The notes under the pieces are model-generated. The model saw nothing but the letters and a program-made list of their open reading frames with translations. It did not search any database and was not told the DNA's origin. A program made the position numbers and the translations under genes. This document shows positions 16,199 to 25,045 of a stretch of DNA of 64,000 nt, in pieces. Within the stretch, counting starts at the first letter, position 1, and each line of letters begins with the position of its first letter. The stretch lies in contig NZ_KE386838.1 of assembly GCF_000429025.1 (NCBI RefSeq), positions 283,408 through 347,407 on the forward strand, in the 5' to 3' direction. This stretch comes from Actinospineispora spinosispora DSM 44797 (lineage in GTDB: Bacteria; Actinomycetota; Actinomycetes; Mycobacteriales; Pseudonocardiaceae).

Positions 16199-17421
16199 TG
16201 CAGCAACTACTCTTCCCCGACGACGCCCAGTTCTGGTTCGAGACCCTGCGGGTCTTCGGGCACAGCTCGTACGGCGGCTCCGACTTCGGCGAGGTCGTCG
16301 CGACCGCGAGCCGCATCACCTCCGGCGACTACGACAGCTGGCACGACGCGTGGCTGGCCACCGCCGAGCGTGTCGCGGCCGAGGCCGCCGGCGCGGCGAC
16401 CGAGGGACATCCGGTCAGCGCCAAGGACGGCTACCTGCGCGCCTCCACCTACTACCGGACCGCCGAGTTCTTCCTGCACGACAACCCGGACGACCCGCGC
16501 ATCGCCTACGCCTACCGGCGCGCCGTCGACTGTTTCCGCGCCGCGGTGCCCGAGGCGGAACCCGTGGAGATTCCGTACGAGGGCACCGTGCTGCACGGCT
16601 ACTTCTACCGCGCCGAGGTCGCCGAGGGCGAGCGGCGACCGGTGGTCGTGATGCACAGCGGATTCGACGGCGCCGCCGAAGAGATGCACTTCGGCGGCGC
16701 ACTGGCCGCCGTGCAGCGCGGCTACCACGTCCTCTCCTTCGACGGTCCCGGTCAGCCCAGCGCGATCCACCTCAACAAGCTGACGTTCCGGCCGGACTGG
16801 GAGTACGTCGTCGGGCCGGTCATCGACCACCTGCTCGCCACCGAGCCGACCGTCGACCCGGAGCGGATCGCGCTGCTCGGGGTCAGCCTCGGCGGCATGC
16901 TCGCCCCTCGGGCGGCCGCCTTTGAGCCTCGGATCGCGGCGGTCATCGCCCTGGACGGGGTGTACGACGCTGCTCGACCCGTGGTGAGTGCGTTCGGCGA
17001 CCGCGACGAGCTGTACCGGCGGGCGCACGCAGAGCGGGACGACGAGCTGGACGAGCTGCTGGAGCAGGCGAGTCTGGCCAACCCGACCTTGCGGTGGGCG
17101 ATGGGGCACGGTCAGTTCGTGATGGGCGCTTCGTCGAAGCGGGCCTTCGTCGCTGCCTTCCTCGACTACAACCTCCTCGACGAGGTGGCGGAGAAGATCC
17201 AGTGCCCGACCCTGGTGTGCGCCGCCGACGACGATCTGTTCTTCGCCGGTGACAGTGTGGCCTCCGAGCCTGATCTGTTGTTCTCGCACCTGACCTGTTC
17301 GCGGAAGACCCTGCTGCGGTTCACCGCCGAGGAAGGCGCCGACGCGCACTGCCAGGTCGGGGCCCAGCGCCTCGCCTGCGCCCGAATCTACGACTGGCTG
17401 GACGCCCAGTTCGCCGGGTGA
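16198..17421 (+). CDS. Alpha/beta hydrolase (FrsA / pseudooxynicotine-hydrolase-like)
   Basis: 407 residues. A helical N-terminal region (about 1-115) precedes the alpha/beta hydrolase core. The nucleophile elbow is GVSLGGML, the acid is probably in CAADDDLFF, and the histidine lies in GADAHCQVG. This arrangement resembles FrsA and 2,6-dihydroxypseudooxynicotine hydrolase, which cleave C-C or ester bonds in aromatic catabolism; the substrate here is unknown. Last gene of the TetR-controlled operon, followed by a long hairpin shared with the convergent kinase-like gene. Confidence 0.85.
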   Translation: MQQLLFPDDAQFWFETLRVFGHSSYGGSDFGEVVATASRITSGDYDSWHDAWLATAERVAAEAAGAATEGHPVSAKDGYLRASTYYRTAEFFLHDNPDDPRIAYAYRRAVDCFRAAVPEAEPVEIPYEGTVLHGYFYRAEVAEGERRPVVVMHSGFDGAAEEMHFGGALAAVQRGYHVLSFDGPGQPSAIHLNKLTFRPDWEYVVGPVIDHLLATEPTVDPERIALLGVSLGGMLAPRAAAFEPRIAAVIALDGVYDAARPVVSAFGDRDELYRRAHAERDDELDELLEQASLANPTLRWAMGHGQFVMGASSKRAFVAAFLDYNLLDEVAEKIQCPTLVCAADDDLFFAGDSVASEPDLLFSHLTCSRKTLLRFTAEEGADAHCQVGAQRLACARIYDWLDAQFAG

Positions 17422-17437
17422 GCTCCGCCCCAGGGCG

Positions 17438-17509
17438 CACTGTGCACACCTACGTGCTGCGTCGCACACGTCCGGACATGTGCGACGCAGCACCAACGTG
17501 TGCACAGTG
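17438..17509. terminator. Long hairpin between convergent genes
   Basis: Outer arms CACTGTGCACAC/GTGTGCACAGTG (12 bp) and inner arms TGCTGCGTCGCACA/TGTGCGACGCAGCA (14 bp) are both perfect, around a 10-base loop. It separates the hydrolase (+) from the pseudokinase (-) and probably terminates both. Confidence 0.8.
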
Positions 17510-17526
17510 GCCGTGGAGCGCGGGAG

Positions 17527-19458
17527 CTAGCCGGTTACTCGTTCGAAGGTCAGGTTCGAGAGTTCGGTGACGTTCTGGTCGCCCACTCCGCCCAGCCTCG
17601 TGATCCAGATCAGGACGTTCTGCACCGGCTGGCTGCCGGCCAGCGACACCGTGGTGTTCTGCTGGCGCAGGTCGCTGGTGGCGATCGGGATGGTCTGGGC
17701 GAGCGTCGCGTCGGGTGTGGCCGCCGAGCGGACCTCGATGTTGGTGCCGATGCTCGGCGACGTGACGACCAGCGAGGACAGCTGGACCGGCGACGCGAAG
17801 GACACCATGATTCCGACGCCCGCCTTCAGCGCGGGGAACGGCTGCCGGTAGTTGTAGGTGCTCCAGCTGGTGTTCGGGTCGTTGTCGAACGCCTTCGCCA
17901 CTCTGCCGGGGTTGTCCGGGTCGCCGGTCGGGTCGAAGACCTTCGCGGACGCCACCTGGACGGCCGCCGAACCAGGCGGCAGCTCGGGCATGCCGGGCGC
18001 CGGTGCCTGCGGCGCGGCGGGTGCCGATGCCGCCACCGACGGGGGCGGGCCGCCGACCACGATCTTCGGTGCGGACGGTGGGGTGACGCCCAGCAGCGAA
18101 CCCAGCTGGACGCCGACGTAGGCGATGACCGCGAGCATGCCCAGCCCGAGGCCGCCCATGCCGATGGACAGCTTGCGCTTCTTGACCGGGTCGGGTGCCG
18201 GCTCGGCGATCGAGTCGGTGCGCCAGACCTCGTCGGGGGTCATCGGCGCGCCGTCGTCCGGCGGGGGCAGCATCGCCGCTTCCGACTCGACCTCGAGCAG
18301 CTCGCTGATCACCTTGTGCACGGCGGCGGCGGTGTGGACCCTGCCGTGGCCGCTGCCGGCGCCGAGCGCGCCCAGCGCCAGCGCGGACACCTCGACGGAC
18401 ACGCCGGGGCGGACGATGCCGGGCGGCAGCACCTCGTCCTGGACGTCGCGGGGCGCGGGAGGCAGGCCGGCGAGCTCGGCGTCCGTGCCGGACAGCGGCC
18501 AGTGCGCGGTGAGCAGCGCATACAGCGTCGCGCCGAGGCCGTGCACGTCGTCGGCGGGTGTCACGTCGGGGTGCGGCAGCGCAAACGCCAGGCGGGCGCC
18601 GCCCTCCGGAGTGATCCGTACCCGCTGCGGATGGGCGCAGCCGAGGACCAGACCCTGGCGATGTGCCGCCTCAGCACCCTGGGCCAGCGGATCCAGCATG
18701 CCAAGGACCGCGGCCGTGCGCAGCGGTCCGTTGGCAACCGCCTCGGCGAGGCTCTTGCCGGGAACCCATTCGGTGACGGCCAGCCCGTAGATGTCGTCGG
18801 GCAGGCCGCCGGGTGCGCTGCTGTCGTTGCGCATCACGTCGAGCAGCCGGGCGCAGCCGATGTCCTCGAACTGGCCCCAGCGCAGCGCCCTGCTGATCAT
18901 CTCGGCGGCGCGTTCGGAACCGCCGGGCTCGCCGGTGTCCTGCAGCAGGGTGAGCGCGACGTCGCGTTCGAGCACGGTGTCGCGGGCCCGCCAGAACTCG
19001 GCGTGCACCGACTGGTCCGCGCCGACCTGGGCCAGCAGCCGGTAGCGCTCGGCGATCATGCCGCCGGGCGCGCGACCCTGACGCGCGGCGTTGGGCTGGG
19101 TCAACCGGGGCTTCGGGCTGGGCCGCCTCGTCGCGGCGGCGCCGTTCGTCCCCGGCTCGGCGGGGATCGGCGCCGGTGCGGCGGTCGGGGTGGGGAACGG
19201 CGCGGTGGAGATCGAGGCGGCCACAGCGGCGGGCTCGGACGAGCCGGCACCGTTCTCCGACGGCTCCCCGGATTCGAGGACGGTCACCGGGATCCCTGGC
19301 TGGGTGGCCAAGAGCTCCGGCGTGGCCTCGTCTCCCATTGACCCCTCGCTGTCCACCTCGTGACCGCTGTCTTCGCTGGGGTGCTCAGCTCCGGCATTCC
19401 CGCTGGTACTTGCGCGCTCACGCATGGCGGCTGGGCGCTGCTCGGTGTGCCCGCTCAC
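17527..19458 (-). CDS. Membrane pseudokinase with extracellular discoidin-like domain (MurJ partner)
   Basis: 643 residues: a Ser/Ala/Pro-rich N-terminus (1-120), a kinase fold (about 130-390), one membrane helix (about 430-455), a Pro-rich linker and a C-terminal beta-sandwich (about 500-643, AFDNDPNTSWSTYNYRQPFP) like F5/8 type C modules. Catalytic residues are missing: the lysine strand reads RDVALTLL, the HRD region reads CAHPQRVRI and DFG is absent. In mycobacteria the equivalent domain is fused to MurJ (MviN, Rv3910), where phosphorylation recruits the FHA protein FhaA. Here it is a separate gene upstream of murJ in position but downstream in transcription. Confidence 0.88.
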   Translation of the reverse strand: MSGHTEQRPAAMRERASTSGNAGAEHPSEDSGHEVDSEGSMGDEATPELLATQPGIPVTVLESGEPSENGAGSSEPAAVAASISTAPFPTPTAAPAPIPAEPGTNGAAATRRPSPKPRLTQPNAARQGRAPGGMIAERYRLLAQVGADQSVHAEFWRARDTVLERDVALTLLQDTGEPGGSERAAEMISRALRWGQFEDIGCARLLDVMRNDSSAPGGLPDDIYGLAVTEWVPGKSLAEAVANGPLRTAAVLGMLDPLAQGAEAAHRQGLVLGCAHPQRVRITPEGGARLAFALPHPDVTPADDVHGLGATLYALLTAHWPLSGTDAELAGLPPAPRDVQDEVLPPGIVRPGVSVEVSALALGALGAGSGHGRVHTAAAVHKVISELLEVESEAAMLPPPDDGAPMTPDEVWRTDSIAEPAPDPVKKRKLSIGMGGLGLGMLAVIAYVGVQLGSLLGVTPPSAPKIVVGGPPPSVAASAPAAPQAPAPGMPELPPGSAAVQVASAKVFDPTGDPDNPGRVAKAFDNDPNTSWSTYNYRQPFPALKAGVGIMVSFASPVQLSSLVVTSPSIGTNIEVRSAATPDATLAQTIPIATSDLRQQNTTVSLAGSQPVQNVLIWITRLGGVGDQNVTELSNLTFERVTG

Positions 19459-19568
19459 CTTGCATGACCCCCTCGCCGGTCGGCATCCCCAACCGACCCC
19501 AGCCTACGGCAGGCCCCCGCCGATCGGCTGGATTCCCACCGAGCTGAGACATGAGCGTCACCTGGTTA

Positions 19569-21233
19569 TCAGCGGCGTGCCAGCCTTCGCCACAGCGGTC
19601 CCAGCTCGGCGAGTCGCACCAACCTCATGGCGATCAGCGTCACCACGAGGGCCACGACGGTTCCGCCGAGCAGCACGATCCAGGCCTGCGCCTGCGGCCC
19701 GATCGAGTCGGCGAGTGATGTGCGCAACGCGATGGCCAGGCCCGCTGCCGCGAGTCCGCCGATCGAGGACGCCACAGCGGTCTTGCCGAACGTGATGAGT
19801 GACTCGACCGTGCCGGTGCTGCCCAGTCGGTGCTGCAGCCACACCTGTCCGATCACGGCGCCCACCACGAAGGAGACACCGTTGGCCGCGGCGAGGCCGA
19901 GTACCACCTGATCGGGTGCCAGCAGAACGGGGCACAGCAGGGACAGCGGAATCTTCGCCAGGACCATGATCAGCTGGATGATCGTGGGGGTCCGGGCGTC
20001 CTTCATGGCGTAGAAGACCCGCAGCTGCAGCATCGTCACCGCGAACGGCAGCAACCCGAACGCGGACACGGCCAGGGTGCTGCCCAGCCTCGCCGCCTCG
20101 CCACCGCTGGTCTTGCCGATGCTGAACAGCGCGACGCCGATCGACGTGCCGAACAGGGTGATCAGCACGGCCACCGGGATGAGCGCGATGGTCGAGTAGC
20201 GGATGCCGAGGGAGAAGTCCTTGACCAGCTCGCCGATCTTGCCCTTGGCGGCGGCGCGGCTCATCCGGGGAAGCAGCGCGGTCAGCAGCGACACACCCAG
20301 CACGCCGTACGGGACCTGCAGCAGCAGCCACGCGTTGCTGTAGGTGGACACGCTGCCGGCGTCGGAGCTGGTCGCGACCCTGGTCATGACGATGTAACCG
20401 GCCTGGCCGATCAGGACGTAGCCGACGACCCACAGCGCGAGCCCGCCCGCGTTGCGCAGCCTGCTGTCCCAGCCGAACCGCGGCCGCCAGTTCAGCCCGG
20501 CCCTGCGCATCGACGGCAACAGCACGAGCGCCTGCACGACGATGCCGAGCGTCGTGCCCAGCCCGAGCAGCAGCAGCATCGGGTCGTCGAGGCGCACGTT
20601 CGCGGTGTCGATGTCCCTGCCCAGCGAGGCGTAGACGCCGAGAACCGCGAGCATCACCAGGTTGTTCAGCACCGGAGCCCAGGCGAACGGCCCGAACACG
20701 CCTCGGGTGTTGAGGATCGCGCCGAACAACGCGCCGAGCCCGTAGAACACGATCTCCGGGAGCAGCAGCAGCGCGAGCGCGGTGGTCAGCGCCGGGTTGG
20801 CCTTGGTGTTCTCGTCGCCGCCCAGGTACAGCGCGGTGAGCAGCGGCGCGGTCAGCATCGCCAGCGCCGTGGCCAGCACGAGTACGACCGTTGCGACGGT
20901 CAGCAGCTTCTGGGTGTACGCCTCGCCGCCGTCGGCGTCCTCGTTCTGTGCCCGGACCAGCAGCGGCACCATGACGCTGGTCAGCACCCCGCCGAGCAGC
21001 AGCTCGTAGACGATGTTGGGCAGCGTGTTGGCGACCGTGTACGAGTCGTTGACCACGCCCAGCCCGAGCGCCGCCACCAGACCGAGCTGACGGGCGAAGC
21101 CGGTGAGCCTGCTGACCAGGCTCGCGATCGCCATCGTGCTGCCGGCGCGCAGCAGCGAGGACCTCGACTGCGGGGGCGCCGGTTCGCTGTCGGTCATGTC
21201 CTGCTCGACATCGTCGCGGTCGGTTCTGGTCAT
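19569..21233 (-). CDS. murJ: Lipid II flippase MurJ (MviN)
   Basis: Integral membrane protein of the MOP superfamily that flips lipid II across the cytoplasmic membrane for peptidoglycan synthesis. 554 residues with about 14 hydrophobic segments. The N-terminal RAGSTMAIASLVSRLTGFAR is the family signature, with charged residues in the central cavity. The ATG overlaps the stop of the preceding DUF6049 gene (21230-21233), so the two are co-translated. The pseudokinase that is fused to MurJ in mycobacteria follows 110 bp downstream. Confidence 0.94.
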   Translation of the reverse strand: MTRTDRDDVEQDMTDSEPAPPQSRSSLLRAGSTMAIASLVSRLTGFARQLGLVAALGLGVVNDSYTVANTLPNIVYELLLGGVLTSVMVPLLVRAQNEDADGGEAYTQKLLTVATVVLVLATALAMLTAPLLTALYLGGDENTKANPALTTALALLLLPEIVFYGLGALFGAILNTRGVFGPFAWAPVLNNLVMLAVLGVYASLGRDIDTANVRLDDPMLLLLGLGTTLGIVVQALVLLPSMRRAGLNWRPRFGWDSRLRNAGGLALWVVGYVLIGQAGYIVMTRVATSSDAGSVSTYSNAWLLLQVPYGVLGVSLLTALLPRMSRAAAKGKIGELVKDFSLGIRYSTIALIPVAVLITLFGTSIGVALFSIGKTSGGEAARLGSTLAVSAFGLLPFAVTMLQLRVFYAMKDARTPTIIQLIMVLAKIPLSLLCPVLLAPDQVVLGLAAANGVSFVVGAVIGQVWLQHRLGSTGTVESLITFGKTAVASSIGGLAAAGLAIALRTSLADSIGPQAQAWIVLLGGTVVALVVTLIAMRLVRLAELGPLWRRLARR

Positions 21234-24200
21234 TGGCGGGTCCGGTGCACCGGCATAGTTTTCTCCGGGTTCCGACGGGCACGGGGTTTGCCCCCCTGCT
21301 GCGCCGGCTGATCGGTGTCGGGTCGGTCGGGTGCCTGCGCCGCGCCGGTGGTGTCCGGCCGCTCCGTCGCCCGGTTCTCACCGGCCGGCGGGGCGGGTGG
21401 CCGGCCGTTCGGGTTCGGCTGCCGGTTCGGGTCCTGCTGTCCGTTCGCGCCGGGGGCAACGCGTCTCGGACGCGCCGGACCAGCGGGCGGTGGTGGCATC
21501 GGGCTGCGGACCGGACCCTGCGCGGGAGAGCGCGGAGGCTGGTTCTGGGCACGCGGCGGCCTGCCGGTGGGCGGCGGGACGTTCTGCGCCGGGTTGCCCG
21601 GCAACCCCCGGACCGGGCCCTGCGGGGTGCTCCCGCGCGGCGGCTGGTTCGGGTAGCCGAGCAGGTTGTTGCGTGCCACCGGGTTGATGCTGCGGGCGGG
21701 ACCCACCGGGCCCCGGATCCGGGCTCCGCGTGGCGGCCCCGGCTGCGGTCCGGGCTCGGCGACGGCCGAGATGGGAGTGGAGATCGTCGCCGGGCCGGAC
21801 ATCGACCGCGCGGAAGCCACGGCCTCCGCCGGTGTCGCCTCCGCCGGTGTCGCCTCGGCCGGTGTCGGCTCCGCTGGTGTCGGCTCGCTCGGCGCGGTCC
21901 GTGCCCGGCGGTCCTCCTCGCTGTTGCCGCCGCGAATCCGCCGGATGATCCGCCGCATGGCGAGGACCACCAGCAGCACGAACGCGATCCCGGTCAGCCA
22001 CAGCGTGACGGTCCCGTACACGGTCGAGCGCAGCTGCAGCCTGCTCGGCGTGCCGAGAACGACGCCGTTGCGGGTGGTCAGCCGCGCCTCGACGCTGAAC
22101 GTGCCGGACTTGTTCAGCTGCGCGTTGGCCTTGACCTGCAACCGGCCCATCGGCGGGATCGGCGGCAGCGGGTCCGGCGTCATCGAGGCGATCCGTAGCC
22201 CGGGCGTGTCGGACAGTTGGACCCGCACCTGCATGCCGACCGGCAGCCCGTTGGACAGCGTGATCGGCAGCGGCGCCTCCTTGTCGCCGAGCGCGTACGG
22301 GCTGGGCGGTTCGAGCACCCGCACCAGCGAACGCAACAGCCGGACCCGGTCGGTGATCACCTTGGTCGCGGCCTCGGACAGCTCACCGCGACCGCGCCAC
22401 ACCGCCGAACCGGCCCGCAGGATGCCTTCGGTGACCGGGTTGAACACCTGGTCCGGGGTGGAACCGACGCCGGGCAGCGCGACCGCGGCCGCGCGCAGCT
22501 GTTCGGTGGCGTTGCGGTCGTCGCGCAGCCGGGTGGTGACCGAGGTGGGGACCTCGCGCGCTCCGGCACGCAGCGGATAGACCAGGCTCGCGGCCGTCCC
22601 GGCCGGTTCGGCGCCCTCGGTCGCGGCGCCGCCGAGCGGGGCGGCCACGAGCCGGCCCGAGGTCACCAGCGTGGCGATCGAGCCGAGCAGCTCCTTCGCG
22701 TCCGCGCCGGTCGTGTGCCACTGATGCGGCGGCGCGACCAGCAGCGGCGTGCTCGCCGAGGCGGTACCGAGCGCTCGGTAGGCGACGGCGCCGATGGTGT
22801 TCTGGTCGGACAGCGTGCCGCCGCTGCCCGTCGGGTTGACCGGGTCCGACCCGGTCACCGAGCTGAGCCTGCTGGTCAGCGTGCGGTCCTCGCTGCTCGG
22901 CGGGCCGGACGCGGCGAGGCTGACCAGCGGGTCGGTGAGCAGGCCCACCGTCGTGCTGCCCGGCGCGGAGAGCCGGACGGTGCCGCCGGTGGCGCCCCGG
23001 GCGGCCTTGCCGGACGACACAGCGTCGGCGGACAGCACGACGGTGCGTCCGCCGGCGCGCGCGAAGTCGGTCAGTGAGCGTTCGTCGAGGAGCCCGTCGG
23101 CCGGCCAGGTGGCGTCGGTGCGGACCTGGGTGCGCAGGACGTCGGCGACGATCCGGGCCCCGCCCCGGGTGGCGTAGGCGGTCATGTCGCCCAGCCCGGC
23201 GCGGGACAGCGCGACGATGTCGGCGTCCGCGTACGGCAACGCCATCACACACCGACCGGCGGCGTCGGTGCGCAGCCGGTTCAGCCAGGTGTTCGCCGCG
23301 GTCGCGCCCCTGCCGTCGACCTCCGCGCCGTTCGGGCCCCGGACCCGGTAGCCGTTGGGACCGGCCATGTCGGACACGGTGCGCAGCAGGTCCGGGTCGA
23401 TCGCCAGGCACACCGCCTGGTGCATCGGCGAACCGGCCGGGGCGCCCGCCTCGAGAGCGTCGAGCAGCCCGTCGAGCCGACCGCCCTTCGCCAGGTCCGT
23501 CCCGAGCTGGTCGTCACCGAGCAGCACCGGCTCGGCGGGTCCGGTCGGCAGGCGTCTCGGCTGGTCCGCGATCGGGTACAGGACGCTGACCGGCTGGGCG
23601 GCGCCCGCCGGCTCGGCCGGGGTGGTCTCGGCGGCGCGGCCACCGACAGCGGGGAGGCCGAGGACCGGCAGCAGCGCGTGCACACCCGCGAGGCGGGCCT
23701 GGTCACCGCCCGCCGGCACCCCGTTGACGTTGATCAGCAGGTCGTAGATTCCGGTGCGCTGCAGCGCCAGCGACGCCGTCTCGGTTCCGCGCAACGGCAC
23801 GGTCAGCTCGATCGGTACCTGCTGACCGGGCGCCAGCTCGTCGGCGAGCCGGGTGAAGCTGGGAGTGATGGCGTCATCAGCGGCGTCGCCGCTCAACGCG
23901 GTGCGCAGGTCACCGTCGGTCCGCAGCCGGTCGCTGCGCTGCGCGCGAACCTCGACGTCACCGACCGGCTGGTCGCCGGCGTTGGTCAGCATCCCGGTCA
24001 CGGTGAGCTCCCCGGGACCGGTCGAGGTGACCACGCGGGGGCTCATCGAGTCGATGCGCAGCTGGATGGGGTTGCTTCCCACCGGGGCCACCGGCGCGCG
24101 GGGCCGGGCCGTGGCGTCCGGCGAAGGAGCGGCGTCGGCCACCGACCCGGACAGGTGCCCCGAGGCGGTGAGACTGAGCAGGCCGACGGTGAGAACGGCC

Positions 24201-24256
24201 AGCGCAATCAGGGTGGACACAGTGGTCGCGCCCCAATGCCGCCGGCCCGGTGTCAC
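21230..24256 (-). CDS. DUF6049-type secreted/membrane protein (Rv3909-like)
   Basis: 1008 residues: an N-terminal signal or anchor (about 9-30), a large extracytoplasmic region with Ig-like strands (NPIQLRIDSMSPRVVTSTGP and TVTGMLTNAGDQPVGDVEV) and a central enzyme-like domain, then a single membrane helix near 760. The cytoplasmic tail of about 230 residues is Pro/Arg/Gly-rich and contains TPAE/ATPAE repeats. Function unknown; it is conserved between Nudix and murJ in actinobacteria, suggesting a cell-wall role. GTG 24256 overlaps the Nudix stop. Confidence 0.85.
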   Translation of the reverse strand: MTPGRRHWGATTVSTLIALAVLTVGLLSLTASGHLSGSVADAAPSPDATARPRAPVAPVGSNPIQLRIDSMSPRVVTSTGPGELTVTGMLTNAGDQPVGDVEVRAQRSDRLRTDGDLRTALSGDAADDAITPSFTRLADELAPGQQVPIELTVPLRGTETASLALQRTGIYDLLINVNGVPAGGDQARLAGVHALLPVLGLPAVGGRAAETTPAEPAGAAQPVSVLYPIADQPRRLPTGPAEPVLLGDDQLGTDLAKGGRLDGLLDALEAGAPAGSPMHQAVCLAIDPDLLRTVSDMAGPNGYRVRGPNGAEVDGRGATAANTWLNRLRTDAAGRCVMALPYADADIVALSRAGLGDMTAYATRGGARIVADVLRTQVRTDATWPADGLLDERSLTDFARAGGRTVVLSADAVSSGKAARGATGGTVRLSAPGSTTVGLLTDPLVSLAASGPPSSEDRTLTSRLSSVTGSDPVNPTGSGGTLSDQNTIGAVAYRALGTASASTPLLVAPPHQWHTTGADAKELLGSIATLVTSGRLVAAPLGGAATEGAEPAGTAASLVYPLRAGAREVPTSVTTRLRDDRNATEQLRAAAVALPGVGSTPDQVFNPVTEGILRAGSAVWRGRGELSEAATKVITDRVRLLRSLVRVLEPPSPYALGDKEAPLPITLSNGLPVGMQVRVQLSDTPGLRIASMTPDPLPPIPPMGRLQVKANAQLNKSGTFSVEARLTTRNGVVLGTPSRLQLRSTVYGTVTLWLTGIAFVLLVVLAMRRIIRRIRGGNSEEDRRARTAPSEPTPAEPTPAEATPAEATPAEAVASARSMSGPATISTPISAVAEPGPQPGPPRGARIRGPVGPARSINPVARNNLLGYPNQPPRGSTPQGPVRGLPGNPAQNVPPPTGRPPRAQNQPPRSPAQGPVRSPMPPPPAGPARPRRVAPGANGQQDPNRQPNPNGRPPAPPAGENRATERPDTTGAAQAPDRPDTDQPAQQGGKPRARRNPEKTMPVHRTRQ

Positions 24257-24744
24257 GCGGATTCCTCCAGCATGGCGGTCGCTCTTCGTACCAGCCGTCG
24301 CTCATCGGCATAGGCCAACCTGGCCTCGAGTTCATCCAACGGTACCCAGGCGACCTCGGTCACCTCGATGTCGGTGTCGGACAACTCACCACTGAGCATC
24401 CTGAGCAGGAAATGGTGGACCGTCTTGTGGACCCGCCGGTCCTCCGCGACGAACCAGAAGTCGATCGTGCCGAGCGGCGCCAGCACCTCACCGAGGATGC
24501 CGGTCTCCTCCTGTACCTCGCGGATCGCCGCCATCTCCGGCGTCTCGCCCGCCTCGATGTGCCCCTTTGGCAGAGACCACAACAACCGCCCGCGCCGGTC
24601 CAGCCGACCGATCACCGCGGCAATGGACAGGGCATGGTCGACGACCAACCCACCGGCCGAGGTCTCGTCGACGGTACGCAGCCGGCGGCGACGATCGGAG
24701 CCGCGGCCGCGGCGCCCATCCGAGCGACCGCGGGAAGGGGACAT
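24253..24744 (-). CDS. Nudix hydrolase (MutT4-like)
   Basis: Hydrolyses nucleoside diphosphates linked to another moiety. The complete Nudix box GHIEAGETPEMAAIREVQEE followed by TGI is present (GX5EX7REUXEEXGU). 163 residues with a basic N-terminus (RGRGSDRRRRLRT). ATG 24744 is chosen although no Shine-Dalgarno is seen; leaderless translation is likely. Position between pcnA and the DUF6049 gene matches mutT4 (Rv3908). The exact substrate is unknown. Confidence 0.9.
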   Translation of the reverse strand: MSPSRGRSDGRRGRGSDRRRRLRTVDETSAGGLVVDHALSIAAVIGRLDRRGRLLWSLPKGHIEAGETPEMAAIREVQEETGILGEVLAPLGTIDFWFVAEDRRVHKTVHHFLLRMLSGELSDTDIEVTEVAWVPLDELEARLAYADERRLVRRATAMLEESA

Positions 24745-24883
24745 GCCGAGATGGTAACGAGGTGGCAAACGATGCGCCGTCGTTAGGCCGTGTCGCTCTG
24801 TCCGGTTCCGCCGTTTCCCGAACAGCGGGAGCGGCGCCGTGCTGGACTGTACGGGTGAAGATCGCCCCCCGTTGACCGCTTTT

Positions 24884-24949
24884 CATGATCATCACCGTCT
24901 GGTGGCTGTTTTGCGGCCCAAAAACAGCCGTGACGCGGTGGTGATCATG
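24884..24949. repeat. Nested hairpin in the divergent Nudix-pcnA spacer
   Basis: Outer arms CATGATCATCACCG and CGGTGGTGATCATG match at 13 of 14 positions; inner arms GGCTGTTTT and AAAACAGCC are perfect. It lies between divergent promoters, about 100 bp before pcnA, so it is not a simple terminator. The rest of 24745-25045 shows no gene. Confidence 0.7.
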
Positions 24950-25045
24950 GAACTGCTCGAAGGGGCCATATGGCGGAACCCGGTCCCATACGTGGAGCGA
25001 TACGTCAACGCGGCGTTGCGCACCGTTCATCTAGACTGGCTCGCC

